A DNA stretch of 64,000 nucleotides from Sycon ciliatum (GCF_964019385.1 NC_088645.1:28211034-28275033); one strand, 5' to 3'; shown: positions 10,633-23,164, counted from the first letter of the stretch. The notes: a model not told the origin generated them from the sequence alone. Translations and numbers: made by a program.

Positions 10633-12166
10633 TACAATGTTTTCCCAGGCCCACCGTCTGATATCTAACTATAATTATAAAGCCTTCTATAGTCCAGCCC
10701 GGCCAGGCGAATAGGATAATTGATCACCCAGATAGTTGACGTCTGGATATTCGGCGTTCTACGGTGACTGTATGCTAAAAATATTTGGCTTAGTAAAGCA
10801 AGGGCCATTCAAAACAATGAGTTGATTTACTCTTTGAAAAAACTCTTTGCACCCTTTCGGTCTCACCCGATTCCTCAGTGCTCATTTTACTGGAACTGAT
10901 AGCTCAAGAAAAGTCCTAATTTTTGGATTGTGGAGAAAGCAATGAGGTTGTTTCACCTCCACAATATGTGCTTTCTGCCCAACCTCATTTACATCAACAA
11001 CGTGACTCCAAGCTGTAGATATTGGCCAATAGAATGAAGTCGGCCACAGTACATACAATGTATGTAGTTTGGCTGGAACAAATTCTATGATGAGTAGATG
11101 GAAAGCTCCTGAATACTCCCATAATCCTGAGGAAGCACTTGGTTTATAGGGTAGATTTAGTGCATACTCTACTGCACGTGCTCTCAAGAAACTTTAAATG
11201 CAGTGGATGGAGCAGTTATTTCGTTCTCACCACTCCATATGTGTATGTTGTGCGTTGTATGTCGCAGAATTTGAACTTTCTTCAACTTCTGCGACAGGCA
11301 CCTTGCGAGCTGTATGCAACAGCTCATAACAGGCAGTTTCTTGTCGCAGCAGTCGAAAATCGCGTGTCGAGTGGCAGAAAGTTGTATTGTGAATCGGTCT
11401 TAAGCGGTCAAATATCAGTATTAACCATACAGGATAATAGAAGGGTGTTTGATGAGATCGAGCTCATTTAATCACTGCGTTTGTATTAATGTGATCGACA
11501 TATCATGCTATAGTGTATCTCTAGTTCCGGTACATGTATCTTTAGATGCCTCCTATTATCTGTTTACTCTGCTCTTTTGATAATATTTGAAGGAACGAGG
11601 ATCAACAAGGCTAACTCTAGCCCTCAGCGTCACAGCCCGAGATATCAGAGTGAAGTCCCCTGCTAACGCTGCTGAACCATCCAACCAGTGTGTTGCATGA
11701 AGAGTGGAACCAATTTAGTATTTAAGACGTACACCAGGTTTGTACGCTATTTTTCCTACGCATGCATTTTCCAACTATCAGTGTAACTACATTTTGTGCT
11801 GACCATTTCTTAGTTTATATGGACAGCAGCCCTTCTCTCTTCATACAATTCCTCGAGAATCACGTACTCTATTGCTAAAAGTAGGTATGTAAAACACATG
11901 CAGATGTTTGCTTTAAATTTGTTCATCCGAGAAATTTTTCTCACGTTCATATCCAATCGCTATATTAGGTGCTGTTTTATCTATGCATGTCTGGTTTGCT
12001 TCATTTCCATTTATGGCAAGCAAGGACATTTAAGAAAGCTATTTGAGATTTTTGTAAATATTTTTGGTTCTTGTTTACTTACCTCCGTATAATGTTATAG
12101 GGACTGGAGACTGTCATTAATGAAAACCGGAATACATGCCTCTCTGTGCGGTGTAACCCTTTGATT
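10633..12166. other. No recognisable gene or element
   Basis: Only short frames without domains are present. Short inverted motifs around 11283-11350 (CTGCGACA and TGTCGCAG) are too weak to call. Confidence 0.4.
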
Positions 12167-12740
12167 AATTTAGAGGAGATTAAGGATTTCTGTTAGGCTT
12201 TCTGTTTTCATTGAGAGATATGTTGGTAAGGTATTTCATTTGCGAGAACAGAAAGTTTCTATTTTATTACACAGCTAGGCTTAGTTATCTTGGATGTACA
12301 TCCAAAATTCATTGCAGTATGGTTATTATGTCCAGAACTCAAAAGATGTGTATTAACATTATTATTTACATCATGATAGCTATATTTCATGTCCGATGGC
12401 GGCCTATCTTTTCGTTTTTCCTTCATTACCTTGGCACATGTTATTGGGGCTGGATATCATTTTCACTAAATTTAGAGGAGATAAAGATTTTCTGTTAGGC
12501 TTTCTGTTTTCATTGAGAGATATGTTGATGAGGTATTTGATTTGCGAGAGCAAAAAGTTTATATTTCATTACACAGCTAGGATCAGTAAGTGAGATTGTA
12601 CTCTTTATACCTTAAATTAGGATTCATAATCTTCAGTATTTATCCTGAATTTGATTGCAGTGTGCGTATGGCGTGCAGAGCTCAAAGGACGTGTACCATG
12701 AGAGTTCTAATATATGTCCACTGAGGTCCTATTGTCATTT
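12167..12740 (+). repeat. Tandem duplication, two copies of about 300 bp
   Basis: Bases 12167-12290 and 12470-12592 are closely similar (shared GGCTTTCTGTTTTCATTGAG and TTACACAGCTAGG). The sequence that follows each copy is also related, through an AACTCAAAAG/GAGCTCAAAGG landmark. The second copy is more diverged toward its end. No coding content is recognised. Confidence 0.65.
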
Positions 12741-13643
12741 CTATGACTTGAAATTGATTTTGGTGGAAGATTAGACACACACACAGACAGACAGATTACA
12801 ATTGCTGGGTCACGTTGGACCCGCATTGCTCATTGTCGTGCGTGGTGGACAAGACCCTTGTGTTGGTGTTGCACGCACGTGTGATGTCTTTCTGTAACTG
12901 TAGTGTTTCCAGGACCAGGAAGACCAGGTCCAGCCAATCTGTCTGGCGTTTGGGTCAACAAAATACGAATGACAAGAACATGCATGCATCCACGTAACAG
13001 TAACGGTCCATGTAGATCCAAAAGCCAGCATTGGTTATGCCTTTAGGCCTACTGTTAAATAGAAGCTTCAAGCCCTATTCTTTTGGGTTTGGGAGAGTAT
13101 AGTTCTTATGAATAACTGTAGAGCAGCAATTACGTGTGGAACTGTTTTTCTGTAAAACTGGAGATTAGCTATAGAATCGTGAGCGGCGCCATTAGACCTT
13201 TCAATAATACAATGGCCCTGTATCCCTCTCCATCATGTCAGCTTCACACCTACCCCAATATCTCGCTTTTCTGCCCTAGATTTTTAACTAACCATAGTCT
13301 GTCCAGTGCATTTAGGAGAGGAGTAGGGGAACATTGGATTTTCTCGCCGTGAATAACTGGCGCTTTGCATAGGTTTTGGATTTTCATCCACACTTTTGAC
13401 CCTCATGTCGGTGGCGTACCCGTGGTCAATGAAACGTGTTGTTGGCTGAGATTCTTGGGTGGATCGGAAATATCATAGATAAATACGAAGGCTATCTTTG
13501 CGAATTGTGAAAACCCAGACGCTACTATCTAATTGCACTCTTCGCGCTTCGATCCTACATGACCGTAGACGTGTATCGTGTTACTGTTGCATTGGTGGAC
13601 AGTAACTTCATTTCCTTCATAACTCATACTCATGTGTTCCCAT
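12741..13643. other. No gene; short CA/CAGA microsatellite
   Basis: ACACACACACAGACAGACAG lies at about 12775-12795. The rest shows no domain or repeat that I can support. Confidence 0.4.
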
Positions 13644-13736
13644 GTACAGCGCTGGCAACTGAAATCCGACCCCCTGATCAGCTGAGCGCACCGCTCAGCT
13701 GATCAGGGGGTCGGATTTCAGTTGCCAGCACTGTAC
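13644..13736. mobile_element. Near-perfect palindromic MITE (TA-flanked)
   Basis: Two arms of about 45 bp pair with a single mismatch around a 3-base loop (CAC). The ends read TA-CAGCGCTGGCAACTG and the inverted CAGTTGCCAGCACTG-TA. A CAGTG-type terminus next to a TA dinucleotide fits a Tc1/mariner-type miniature element. Its transcript would fold into a stable hairpin. Confidence 0.7.
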
Positions 13737-14736
13737 TTTTCATTGTGTGATTGGTTCAGTATCCGAGTACAATATTTAAAATGGGTTTATTCAAACTTTA
13801 TTGCCTACTTGGTATCATACCTGAGCACGGGGGTGACATAAACGTACATGTAACTGTATTTTGTAGAAATTTAAATGCACACTATAGCTTCCGTCTTCTT
13901 CAGTCATTCTGTAGGTACACAGCATTGCACGTTGTGCCTTCGAGGCTGTTATCGCCCTGGATCGAGCCTATGGGACTGGCCTCATGGCCAGAGCGTTTTG
14001 AGATATTCAGTTTGCTCAGCGGATTTTTCCATTTACACATCCTGTACTTTCACGTCATGATACAGGAGAGGAGAGAAGCTAGGACAAAAAAGCCCGTCAG
14101 CAGCGCACCAATGCCAGTTTGTAAAAGTATGCAAAGGGCCATGCTGGTGAGCTGCAAGGAATGGCCTACCATGTGATATAATTATCCTGGCCCAAAGCTA
14201 TCAGGCGGATCTAATCATAGCCTAGAAGCTGTGGCATCTTATATGATCCACAGAAAGAAGCCAGCAATGCCTGTACCTACATGTATGGTGAAGTAAATTA
14301 AAGGCAACATCTATAAAGAAGCCGCCAGTTTCTTCCAAGCATGTATACCATTGGTCAATTATTGGCGAGCCTGGCCCAGTACTGCAGGGTTTGGGAAAAT
14401 TAGAATATCCGACATGCCATTTGCTGGACTACTATGCTGCCAAAAGTCACCTCAACGAAGAGCTGTTTCCTCAGCCTTGCATTGGCCAATTATGTGACCA
14501 TACTGGGGTTTTTCGTTGCAAACTTTCGTAGCGCCACCAGAAAGTACGGCGAGTGGATACACATGTCCATGTGTCTATGCATAAGTGTCTTATAAACCAG
14601 AGAGGTTCCAGGCTGCTCAGGAAAGTGCTCAATATCGAGAGGCAGAGCTAGTTCAAACAATACGAGGACGGACAAATGTTTTCAAACACTTTCCCGTCCT
14701 CTTATTTTAACTCGGATACTGAGCCAGTAATAAATG
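13737..14736. other. No firm gene; possible membrane-protein exons on the minus strand
   Basis: On the minus strand two short stretches could encode hydrophobic helices. One lies near 14050-14150 (TGIGALLTGFFVLASLLS) after a possible TTGCAG acceptor; the other near 14270-14330 (YFTIHVGTGIAGFFLWII). They could be exons of a multi-pass protein, but donors and frames were not resolved. The plus-strand frame at 13751-14176 is judged a shadow. Confidence 0.25.
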
Positions 14737-14812
14737 TACAAAAAAAGAAGAGAAGAAACACATGAGATTGTTGGTGCATAACTCGTTCTTATATGTTTCT
14801 TCTCTTTTTTAC
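14737..14812. repeat. Small hairpin beside a foldback-family end
   Basis: AAAAAAGAAGAGAAGAAACA pairs with the inverted TGTTTCTTCTCTTTTTTA. The preceding TTTAACTCGGATACTGAGCCA also precedes the foldback at 36884-37003, so this is probably a member of that family. Confidence 0.5.
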
Positions 14813-14934
14813 GTCCTCTTATTTTTTGTTTTTTACATTTCTTAAATGTCCATGCATCCATGTATCCACGTGGATATGCATGTCCATGTGTCCATGTTAA
14901 CGTGGAATTACATGGGCTTGTAAAAAAAAAAAGT

Positions 14935-15215
14935 AAATTATCGTGTCCGTTCCCGAAGGGAACTCACGACGGCCGCTAACACCCCGTAAATCCTAGCGGC
15001 AGATGCAGCGCCTAACGGTGGGGGTGAGTGGATAAGTCTCACAACCACTGGCACAAGTGCCGAGAACGGCCCCATTAGCTGCATCCATGTACCCCTTGTG
15101 CCTGGCCACAAGTTTCCAGTTGACTGTGGGTAGCAGCACGGCTGGAAAAACCGCTCCCAGGCAGGACTTGAACCAGGTACCTCTCGTATCTCAATCATGG
15201 TCTTGTATAGTACCC
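14935..15215 (-). mobile_element. SINE family 1, copy A
   Basis: Read on the minus strand, a B box (GGTTCAAGTCC) is followed by a body with CTACCCACAGTCAACTGG and GGATGCAGCTAATGG. It ends in a run of about 12 T, a natural RNA polymerase III terminator. The same body occurs at 36461-36690 and 51564-51845. The A-box side is truncated or diverged here. Confidence 0.7.
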
Positions 15216-16908
15216 CATATTTTCGGGATGGGCCATGTGCCTACTCCGAACCCACCCGACACATACTACTCATGTATAAACATAGCAAAGTTCAGTTGTC
15301 TGGGAACTCTCGCTATTGTACTACTCATGTATACGTTGATATGATTTTCGTACAAGAGAGCAGAATAATGAGCAGATTAATGGACGTTTGCGAGCAGGGT
15401 AAAAGCATGGTGAATCTGATCAAGATGCAGAACTGGCAAAATTGTCCCCTAACCCCTAAAGAAAAGCATTAACTCTCAAAGATTCTTTGTGGTAACCCTC
15501 AAAGATGTGGCTTAGAGCAACCTTTGATTAATATTATTATTTGAGTCTCTAGAAACTCGTCAAAATGGACCTTGGTACAAAAGAAGCGTTTGCAGATCGT
15601 CATAGCCAATCGCAGCCAAAGAGCCAATACATACGGTTTGCAGGAATTTGCCATCCTCTAGTTGTCCTACTCGCAACTTGTGAGGAAACTCCGTCAGATA
15701 ACTGCCCTCAAACACAGCAAGCTTGGACGGAAAAATCCTTCAGCCTTATCCCAACATACAGTTTTGAAAGAAGGGTGCGAAGGATACTTTTACTGTTTCG
15801 ATGAATGTGATCACCATCCAGTCTTGACTTTTCCCATCGCCTCCGGAACAGAGTCATTTTGGGTAAGTACTTTCGTGTCATTGTTTTTACACGAACACAA
15901 AACGATTTGAAGATGCTTGGACATTGCAATTGTTAAAATCTCTTGCCAAACTGCCCGCGAACACAAGAACGCTAGCAAGTCTATACCACAGTTTTTCTTC
16001 CTCAAGGCAAAGCTCAAAACCCTCCCTTCCCGTTCATTCCTACAACTTCCTACATCCGGCTAAAATAGGATTTCACAAACTGGTAGCAACATGGTGAGTA
16101 TCAAATTTCCGCAGCGTGCCGGAAAGTAGCATGCGATATCGCATGTTGCTATGCACAATGGGAAAGGTGCTGATACACTGGACGTCAGGTAACAATCACG
16201 TGCCAAGTAATACTGGAATATATTGCGCTCTTGGACTACGAATCAAGTTGAACAATTGGAAATATAATTGGGGAAGAAGGAAGAAAATTGGAACGTGATT
16301 TAACGATACCGACTTGAACCGATGCTCCTTTTATATTTTTATATAGAAAGTGGAAGCGTCATGATGTAGTGTAGCACTGAGTCCGTGTTTTGGGCGGCAA
16401 TTAAATATTCACAACAGAGTCGTCTTCAGGTAGCAGCGTGAGCAAAAATCGATCTTGGATTTATGCTAGAAAGATGTTGAGAGCTACCACTTATTGACAA
16501 TGCTGTCACCTCCAACAACTAGTCGCACGTCGGCGTGAAGGACAACAAAACTGACTAAGAAGTTGCGACTTCGGCGGTAACCGAGCGGTTAAGATGCACA
16601 GTATTTCCGACGTGATGCGCAATTTCACGTCAAGTTTGGCGTAAACTCCAAATTTCGACGTGAGCTTCAGGTCACTCGCGTTGTTTTCCAACATGCAAAC
16701 CAAATAACACGAGATCCACTTTCGCGTCAAGTGCATATTAACCTCTCCATTTGTGATAAAGTTGGTTGTTCCAGCGAGGAACACACGTTTCCTGCCGAAC
16801 TTGAATGACTCTTGACTGCCATCCTTAGCACACGATGAGCACGTCAGACCTTCCACTCGCCCTCCCTGCAAGAAAGCACCATTTCCTGCTCCCTCTGTAT
16901 AGAGGTGG
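15216..16908. other. No supported gene; one strong isolated donor site
   Basis: At about 15862 the sequence TTTTGG-GTAAGTA is a near-ideal splice donor on the plus strand. The open frame before it (from about 15662, containing CEGYFYCFDECDHHP) follows a possible CTCTAG acceptor. This could be an exon of an unknown protein, but no family is recognised. Near 16570 an A-box-like GGTAACCGAGCGGTTAAG stands alone. Confidence 0.25.
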
Positions 16909-17275
16909 AACAACCAACTTGTTAGTTTGATAGCAAAAACAAGGTGGAGGACACTGTGTTCGGAAACAGTGACCTTACTACAACCAACCACGGTTGTCAG
17001 AGCCCCGGTCCGTTGGGAACATCTGAATCACATGGGTGTTGAACCCGGGTCTGACTCTCATTATAATAGGGGTGGTTTTAGACGACTGACGTTAGGAGAA
17101 GACTCCCCGAGCATAATGAGAGTCAGAACCGTGTTCAACACACATATGGTTCAGATGGTCTCAACGAACCAGGGCTCTACCAACCGTGGATGGTTGTAGT
17201 AAGGTCACTGTTTCCGAACACAGTGTCTTCCACCTTGTTTCATGCTGTCAACCTAACAACATGTGTGAACTATAA
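16909..17275. repeat. Foldback element with about 165-bp arms
   Basis: From AACAAGGTGGAGGACACTG at 16938 inward, the sequence pairs with the inverted copy ending CCACCTTGTTT at 17240. The similarity continues outward more weakly to about 16909 and 17275. The centre is near 17085. Both arms include CAGTGACCTTACTACAACC. No transposase or clear target duplication is visible. Confidence 0.75.
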
Positions 17276-17330
17276 CACGGTTTATCTAATACTAGTATTG
17301 GGTTATAATTATAAGAAACAACTTGTATGA

Positions 17331-17458
17331 TAGGTTTTTCATTTGACCCGACGAGACCATACGACGCTTCCAGACAATGACACGAACAGTTCAATTGAAC
17401 TGTTCGTACTGTTGTCTGCAAACGTCGTATGGTCTCGTCGGGTCAAATGAAAAACCTA
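17331..17458. repeat. Near-perfect 128-bp palindrome
   Basis: TAGGTTTTTCATTTGACCC to the centre AACAGTTCAATTGAACTGTT is mirrored on the right arm, with only a few differences near the middle. TAGG/CCTA ends within TA-rich flanks suggest a TA-targeting miniature element; an RNA copy would be a long hairpin. Confidence 0.75.
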
Positions 17459-17726
17459 TTAATACTATTTGACGGACCTATGGAAGATGGCATCAAATAA
17501 TAATAAAAATTATTATTATTTTTGAACAACATGTATAACCTACAAGTAATAATTATTGAACTTGTGGTAGCAGCCTAGTCTTAAATTTCATTTGGCATTC
17601 AATTGACCGTAACTTTGGTGTTGCTCAATGGATTTGAGTGAAATTTTGACCACACACTCCTGCCACTATGCTGGCCCTCAGGACAGGATTTACAAGTTCT
17701 TGCACGTCACTGACAAGCTTTCCAGG

Positions 17727-18201
17727 TAGGCCTTGACAGATTATGCCAATATTTTGGTGAAATTATGCTTTTCGCATTGTTGAAAAAATTGCAGAATTAT
17801 GCTAATATTATGCTTAAAGTTATCATATTATGCCGCATTATGCTCACATATGCTGCTTATGTATGATGGTTCTGTGCAAAATAACAGGGGAATTTTTTGC
17901 AGAGGGCGTTGTGCTGTAGTAGCAAAAGTTCAACGAGGTCAACACACCGTCCGACTTAGCTACGACCGTCACCCTGGTCACTGATTGTGTTGTGGACGGG
18001 ACATGTTATCAAGGGAGTCGTAAACCTACGCCTTCCTGGTGCATCTATTTGTACTTGTACTTGTAGAACATGTACAATTGTATTGAATTTGATGCGAACA
18101 GGCGGATTATTCCAATGTTATGCCTCGAATTGTGCAATTATTCGATTTTGGTAGGAATTATGCGAAAAATTATGCTAGCATAATAATTATGTCAAGGCCT
18201 A
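17727..18201. mobile_element. Non-autonomous hAT-like element (475 bp)
   Basis: The ends are TAGGCCTTGACA and the inverted TGTCAAGGCCTA (with one extra base). Both sides carry the same 8-bp target duplication TTTCCAGG (17719-17726 and 18202-18209), the size made by hAT transposases. The interior is rich in ATTATGC motifs and has no coding capacity. Confidence 0.85.
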
Positions 18202-19449
18202 TTTCCAGGCCGGAAAAACTCAAATTTCCGGCATAGTGCCACGGCGTGCGAGCCACCCAGGAGCCAAACAAATGCATTCACAATTTTTCACATTTTCTTG
18301 CCCATTCTGTCCGTGCGCGGGACCCAAACCTAAAGCAAGTCCAGAAGCAGGCATTCGTGGTAGGGTAGGGCCCCTCAACGTGGCCCTGGAATCTGTCAAA
18401 ACGGTACGAGTGGGCGGTCTCTCACAGACTCCCACAGACGCAAGTCAATTTGTGATTTTTTTAATGTTTAGCACGTGCTACGAGGTCGTACCTTTGATAC
18501 AACACCCAGTGCCTCCACAGCAAGCCATTTCCACCGCGCTGCACACGAAATCAAGGATACCCTCAGAAACCGGCAAAGACTACCATTCACGTTCCACTAC
18601 TGCCTAGTACTGAATCCTACCTAACTTCTTGATACGTCTCAAACTTGCCGAAGTCACTAAATCAACGTCAACTACAATAATCAAGCCACATATCTGCAAC
18701 GTCCCGAGGGTGCTGGCAAAAGTCATCCTGCACGGCGCCGTGCAGCTCAATACGTAGTTTTTTAATGTGATCTTTTGGACTATGAAGTCTATATCTATGA
18801 TCCAAGGAAAACCAACCAATTAATAATGAAGCATAAATGAGAAATATCTGACTCCTGAAATTGACTCAGAAAGCCACTGGTCACTTCCTAGTTTGAAAGT
18901 TACTTCACCTTGGCCGGTGTGTCCGCATAGTCATTCGGGTATGTTACTTCCTTCTGATCTGTACCTTTGTTCCTTTCTGCAAATGTACAGTTGTCGCTCA
19001 GTCCTACCCAGATAGTTCTTGAAAGTGCAACGTCACAATCGGCTGGAGTCGGCAATGGTCGTGATTACTTCAAGTATATTGTGCACTTCAAGAGCGGTCT
19101 ACTCACACTGCAATCAGACACGCTCCAATAGCATGCGTATAAGTAAGCATTTTAAAAGAACAAAAAGGCATTTCAGGAGAGCTAATACATACAGTGCAGA
19201 TTTCAGCATTTTCTCACTTAAAATCATGCACATTCCTGGTTCGGGAAAATCACTCTAGACATAATAACAGGTTAGTAATAATACTATTGGACACGACATG
19301 TTCTGAAACAAGGAATGTGGCCGATACTCTTCGCCATGGCCACAGTTGGGTTTTCTGACGACTAGTGTCAAACGACTGAAGCTGCATATTTTTGAAAATG
19401 GATTATTATGAGGATTCAAACGACACAGTTAACATTTTTTATATACTTT
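18202..19449. other. No recognisable gene
   Basis: A 123-codon frame at 18236-18607 (+) starts inside sequence without any domain and is not supported. The region lies downstream of the transmembrane gene end at 19584 (minus strand). Confidence 0.4.
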
Positions 19450-19455
19450 TTTATT
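19450..19455 (-). promoter_or_regulatory. Polyadenylation signal AATAAA
   Basis: On the minus strand AATAAA lies about 130 nt after the stop codon at 19584-19586, a fitting distance for the 3' end of that gene. Confidence 0.5.
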
Positions 19456-19583
19456 ATTATTGAAAAACCATAAACCTTCAGACATGTGAATGTGCACATT
19501 ATATACAGTGTACATACGGATGTATCGAGAAGGCAACACTATTGACCACGGATGTATCCACAAGAAATGCAGGGATTGAACAA

Positions 19584-19849
19584 CTATTGGTGAAAGTCCA
19601 CATACGAGTAATGTGAATCCTCGGCTGGTTGAACTACTCCATAAGCATCACTTTTGGTGAGGACACTTTCTGCAAAGCCTGCTTCTCCATATGCTGCATT
19701 TTCCGTAAGATTGGGCACGGTCTCTGCTGGTACGCTTGGCTTTTTCGGACGTATTATCAAAACTAACACAGCTACTATCAGTGCAGCCACCAACAAGCCA
19801 CCAATCCCGCCAATCAGTATTATAGCGCCTGTTCCTATGACCGTCTCAC
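19584..19849 (-). CDS. Last exon of a single-pass membrane protein
   Basis: The exon begins after a pyrimidine-rich acceptor (TTTCTGCCTTTCCAG) in phase 1 and runs 266 nt to a TAA/TAG-type stop at 19584-19586. It encodes a short extracellular stub and a transmembrane helix of about 24 residues (ILIGGIGGLLVAALIVAVLVL). A basic stop-transfer (IIRPKK) follows, then a cytoplasmic tail of about 50 residues with tyrosines in NAAYGEA, SDAYGVV and DSHYSYVDF. Those tyrosines could be phosphorylation or sorting sites, but this is inference. Upstream exons should lie above 19850 on this strand but were not identified. The family is unknown. Phase 1 and topology match the other transmembrane exons in this window. 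Confidence 0.65.
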
Positions 19850-21832
19850 CTGGAAAGGCAGAAAAAGAGAATGGGAGAGAGTAAACGGGAACGAATGAAA
19901 ACATTAGTCCATTATTCTATGCACCAAAACCCGTAAAAACAGTGTAACGCTGATGGTACGGGACGTAAGGGTCTTTCGGGAAGGCTAGGGTGAGCTGTGA
20001 AATCGTGTACGTCTCTTACGACACGACATGCTGCAGTCGTTGCGTCATTCAACTGCGAACGGCGACAGTCATAAGGCACGGTCCGTGACGGGGTGACTTT
20101 TGAACCTCATTTCTTGTTTTTCGGGACTCCTTTTCAATTATTTCTCCTTCAATGATGCGGAGTCAAGTTCACAATACCAGGTTTTCATGAAGACCAAAAA
20201 AGTAGCTTTGAAACGTGTACCATTCAAATAATAGCTCCAGGAAATGATATAACAGTTCGTCTGTCACGCTCCTGAGCTATTCCTAAACACCATATGTGAC
20301 ATCAGACCTTCTCTTGCTAAAATTCAACTCAAGTCCTGTTAGCCATTCTGCGAGTTATCAAGGGAAGCGTGGGTGTTCGAAATGTTAAAAATTTCCCAAG
20401 TACGAATCGGGAGCAGTCGGCGCACGACACCGTCTCCTGTTCACACTCAAAATGCTGTTGCGTAGGTTAGCGTCCCCGTCTACGCCCGTCTACGGTATGA
20501 AAGTTGAATCGATCCAACTCTTCCTGTCCTAGGCTAAATTTTCGAACCAAATATGAGCGTGTTTTACGATTGCCTGCTTTTGAGTCGTCCATAAATATCC
20601 AACATTTTTCACGAAACCAAATATTTTCGTTATGGGATAGGAGGGAAAAGATTGATACGATCTTACATGTATATGGCCGTTAGAGTGGCGGTAGACTTGC
20701 GACTTTTCTTATATACATTCCACATGTATACGTCAACATTTTTCACGTTCTGAAAGGGAGGCAGATGGGGGTTGGAACAATTTTTTTTCGTGAGTTTGTT
20801 TTGTTTTTTTACGGACAGCATCCAACTGGCGAACCGCTCCTATCGCTGTGGAATGCTGTAATTTTCACCAGCGTTTTCATACCGATAATAGTTGTGGTGG
20901 TAGGAGAAGCTATAATGTACTTGTAAGAGTAACAAATGGCCACTTTTGCTTTTCCTTGTCAAAGTGAACAAACGATCTTGTTCTGCAGCTTTGTAAGTGA
21001 AAATGGTAGAATTCGATACTTTTTCTGGTAAGTTTCATGCATGGTTGGTACGTGGATAAAGAAATGGAGCAGAATTCGAGGAATTGCCCGCCATAAGGTT
21101 TGTATGGTTCTGCTAATTTCACTGCTTTTCGAGCAGAATATGCCACCTTTTCGAGCATTATCCGCCAATGCCTACTCAGGGCCCTACGCCATGCTTTTTG
21201 CCTAGCTCATCATGCATGTTATTAAAACAGATGGAAACCTTTTGCAATACAATGATGTTGCCGGTCAGTTCGTTGTGGTATGGTTGAGCATTGTAGCCGG
21301 CATGGTTGACGTAAAACACTTTAAGACCAGTTCATAGATTAACGGCAGGTCATCGGACATTTTTCGGCCATTTTCGGCCACTGACTCGATGTTCTCAATT
21401 TCACCGGACATAGTGTCCGGTTACAAAAGCAAAAAAAGAGCAGCGACCTTTCGACCTTTTTATGCAGAGTTGGGCATTCTTCGGGGTTTCGTGCCAACTG
21501 CGACTTGCATATCGTACAACTAACCCGTACACCGTAGTCTCAAGCGTAGACTTCACTATCATTCTTTACTTGATCCGCCTGTACCAACGCGTTGTTGCTA
21601 CACTTTTTTTTTACAATTGAGACTTTCATTACAAAGCACGGAGAAGTGTAAAAACAACAGAATAATGATAAGGCACCCATTTTGATAATCCTGGGGATGG
21701 CCCACGCCTGGTACTGCCACTGCATTATAAATCATACGTAATGACTGATAAAAGGTGTGAAGCAAACTAATAACAAAAGTGTAAATGAAAATTGCTGTTA
21801 GATCACACGAACGCCAAGTCACACTGCAAGAG
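19850..21832. other. No recognisable exon; possible diverged TIR fragment
   Basis: Upstream exons of the minus-strand membrane gene should lie here or further on, but no extracellular domain is seen. Bases around 20950-20995 resemble part of the long TIR of the 5.7-kb element. The rest is unassigned. Confidence 0.35.
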
Positions 21833-23154
21833 CTAGTGCCCTGGAATCACTGCCTCGGCAGCAACAAGAGAAGCAGGGGTGGTAGAGTCGACGGAGACCT
21901 TGCGGCTGCTTGATCCACAGAGACACATGACGCTCGCCCGGAGGAGCGCAAAGCTTAGGCGGCAGCGGACCCATGCCATCACCACACTGTACGGCTCCTT
22001 GCACTTCTCTGCTAGCAGGCACGCAATACGGTTATACAAAGCTGTACAGTGGCGACTCATTCCACCTGTTGTGGCAAACACAGCTGGCACAAAATTAAGC
22101 ATGTTCCACGTCGCAGATACGCTGCTCGTACGCCCGGCGTTTCTCCTTCTCCTGCCGAGTGTAGGTTGAGGCCAGTGAGGTGGCCCGGTTTGAGGACGCA
22201 TACGGTTTAAACACCCTGACATCAGCAAAAGTGCGCTCAAACCGGCCACCCCAAAGGCCACTGGCAGCTACATCCAGACGAGCCTGCTCTTCCACAATAG
22301 CTGAGCGATAGCGAAACTGCTCTCCTGTGACAGGCTGGAGGTGAGGTTCCACGGCGACATTGAGGGCAACCTTCTTCAGCAGACTTGCCGTGATGTCACG
22401 CACTTCGTTGTAACGGATGGATGGAAATCCACCCGTTGGACAGGAAAGTGCATGGCAGGTAGTGAACCTGGCACCACAGGAGCAATCTGACGGCAGACGG
22501 TCTGGCAACCAATTGTACCGGAGGTATACCCCGTCGCGGAATTCACCCTTCTGAGAGAGAAGCCATGACGTGCAAGGGGCCTACAGGCCAGCCAACTTTA
22601 AGCACCCTTCTCAAAGGCAAGTTGGATGACGCGCTGCTGGTCGGCATCAAGGGTAGCAGTAATCAATGTGACTTCAGCCCGCAGTGCATCCCGAGATTGG
22701 GAGGTGGCAAGACGCTTCTGGGTGCGGATGGACACCAGTGCATCACCCAGAGATGGGTCCTGGCGGAAAATTCGTTGCACTAGGGAATCGGTTATGGCAA
22801 GGGACGACTGATGCTGCACAGCCATAGAGCTGGGGACGACGAGGCCCAGACCACCAAAACGGCAGGGCAAAGCGAGCAGAGTGCGTTCCATGTTACTCAC
22901 CGGACGACTCAACAGAGCCAGGAGGAACTTACTAGTGACTAAGGAAACCAATTTTTCCAGAGCCACAGCCAGCTGAGGTGTCGTGCGGCAGAGGAAAGCC
23001 CATTTGCTCTTGAACCCGTGGATGAAGGCAGAATAAGCTGCTTGAGGCTGGGTCAGAGCAATCTCGGATAGCTTCGTGAGCTGATCGCACCAGGAGCGTG
23101 CCGCTTCCTCAATGTACTGGGTGATGAATTCACGGGAGCCAATGGCTAACCCTG
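21833..23154 (-). pseudogene. RLE-type LINE, 3' half (thumb region, zinc knuckle, restriction-like endonuclease)
   Basis: Read from 23154 downward, the pieces appear in the order expected for an R2-like, restriction-endonuclease LINE. A post-RT region comes first (GSREFITQYIEEAARSW, then FGGLGLVVPSSMAVQHQSSL). A Cys/His knuckle follows (CSCGARFTTCHALSC). Endonuclease-like motifs follow (PSIRYNEVRDITA and RLDVAASGLWGGRFERTFAD), then a C-terminal tail to 21833. The pieces sit in at least three frames with stops between them, so the gene is dead. The 5' continuation is found at 31691-32330, displaced by a later insertion. The family call rests on motif order remembered from such elements, not on a search. 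Confidence 0.8.
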
Positions 23155-23164
23155 GGCACTATAT

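Noticed and set aside
10882..11187. A 101-codon minus-strand frame as a small gene
   Set aside because: No domain, splice signals or conservation that can be judged from the sequence alone.
16560..16600. A second tRNA-like A box (GGTAACCGAGCGGTTAAG)
   Set aside because: No B box at the right distance and no clover-leaf stems.
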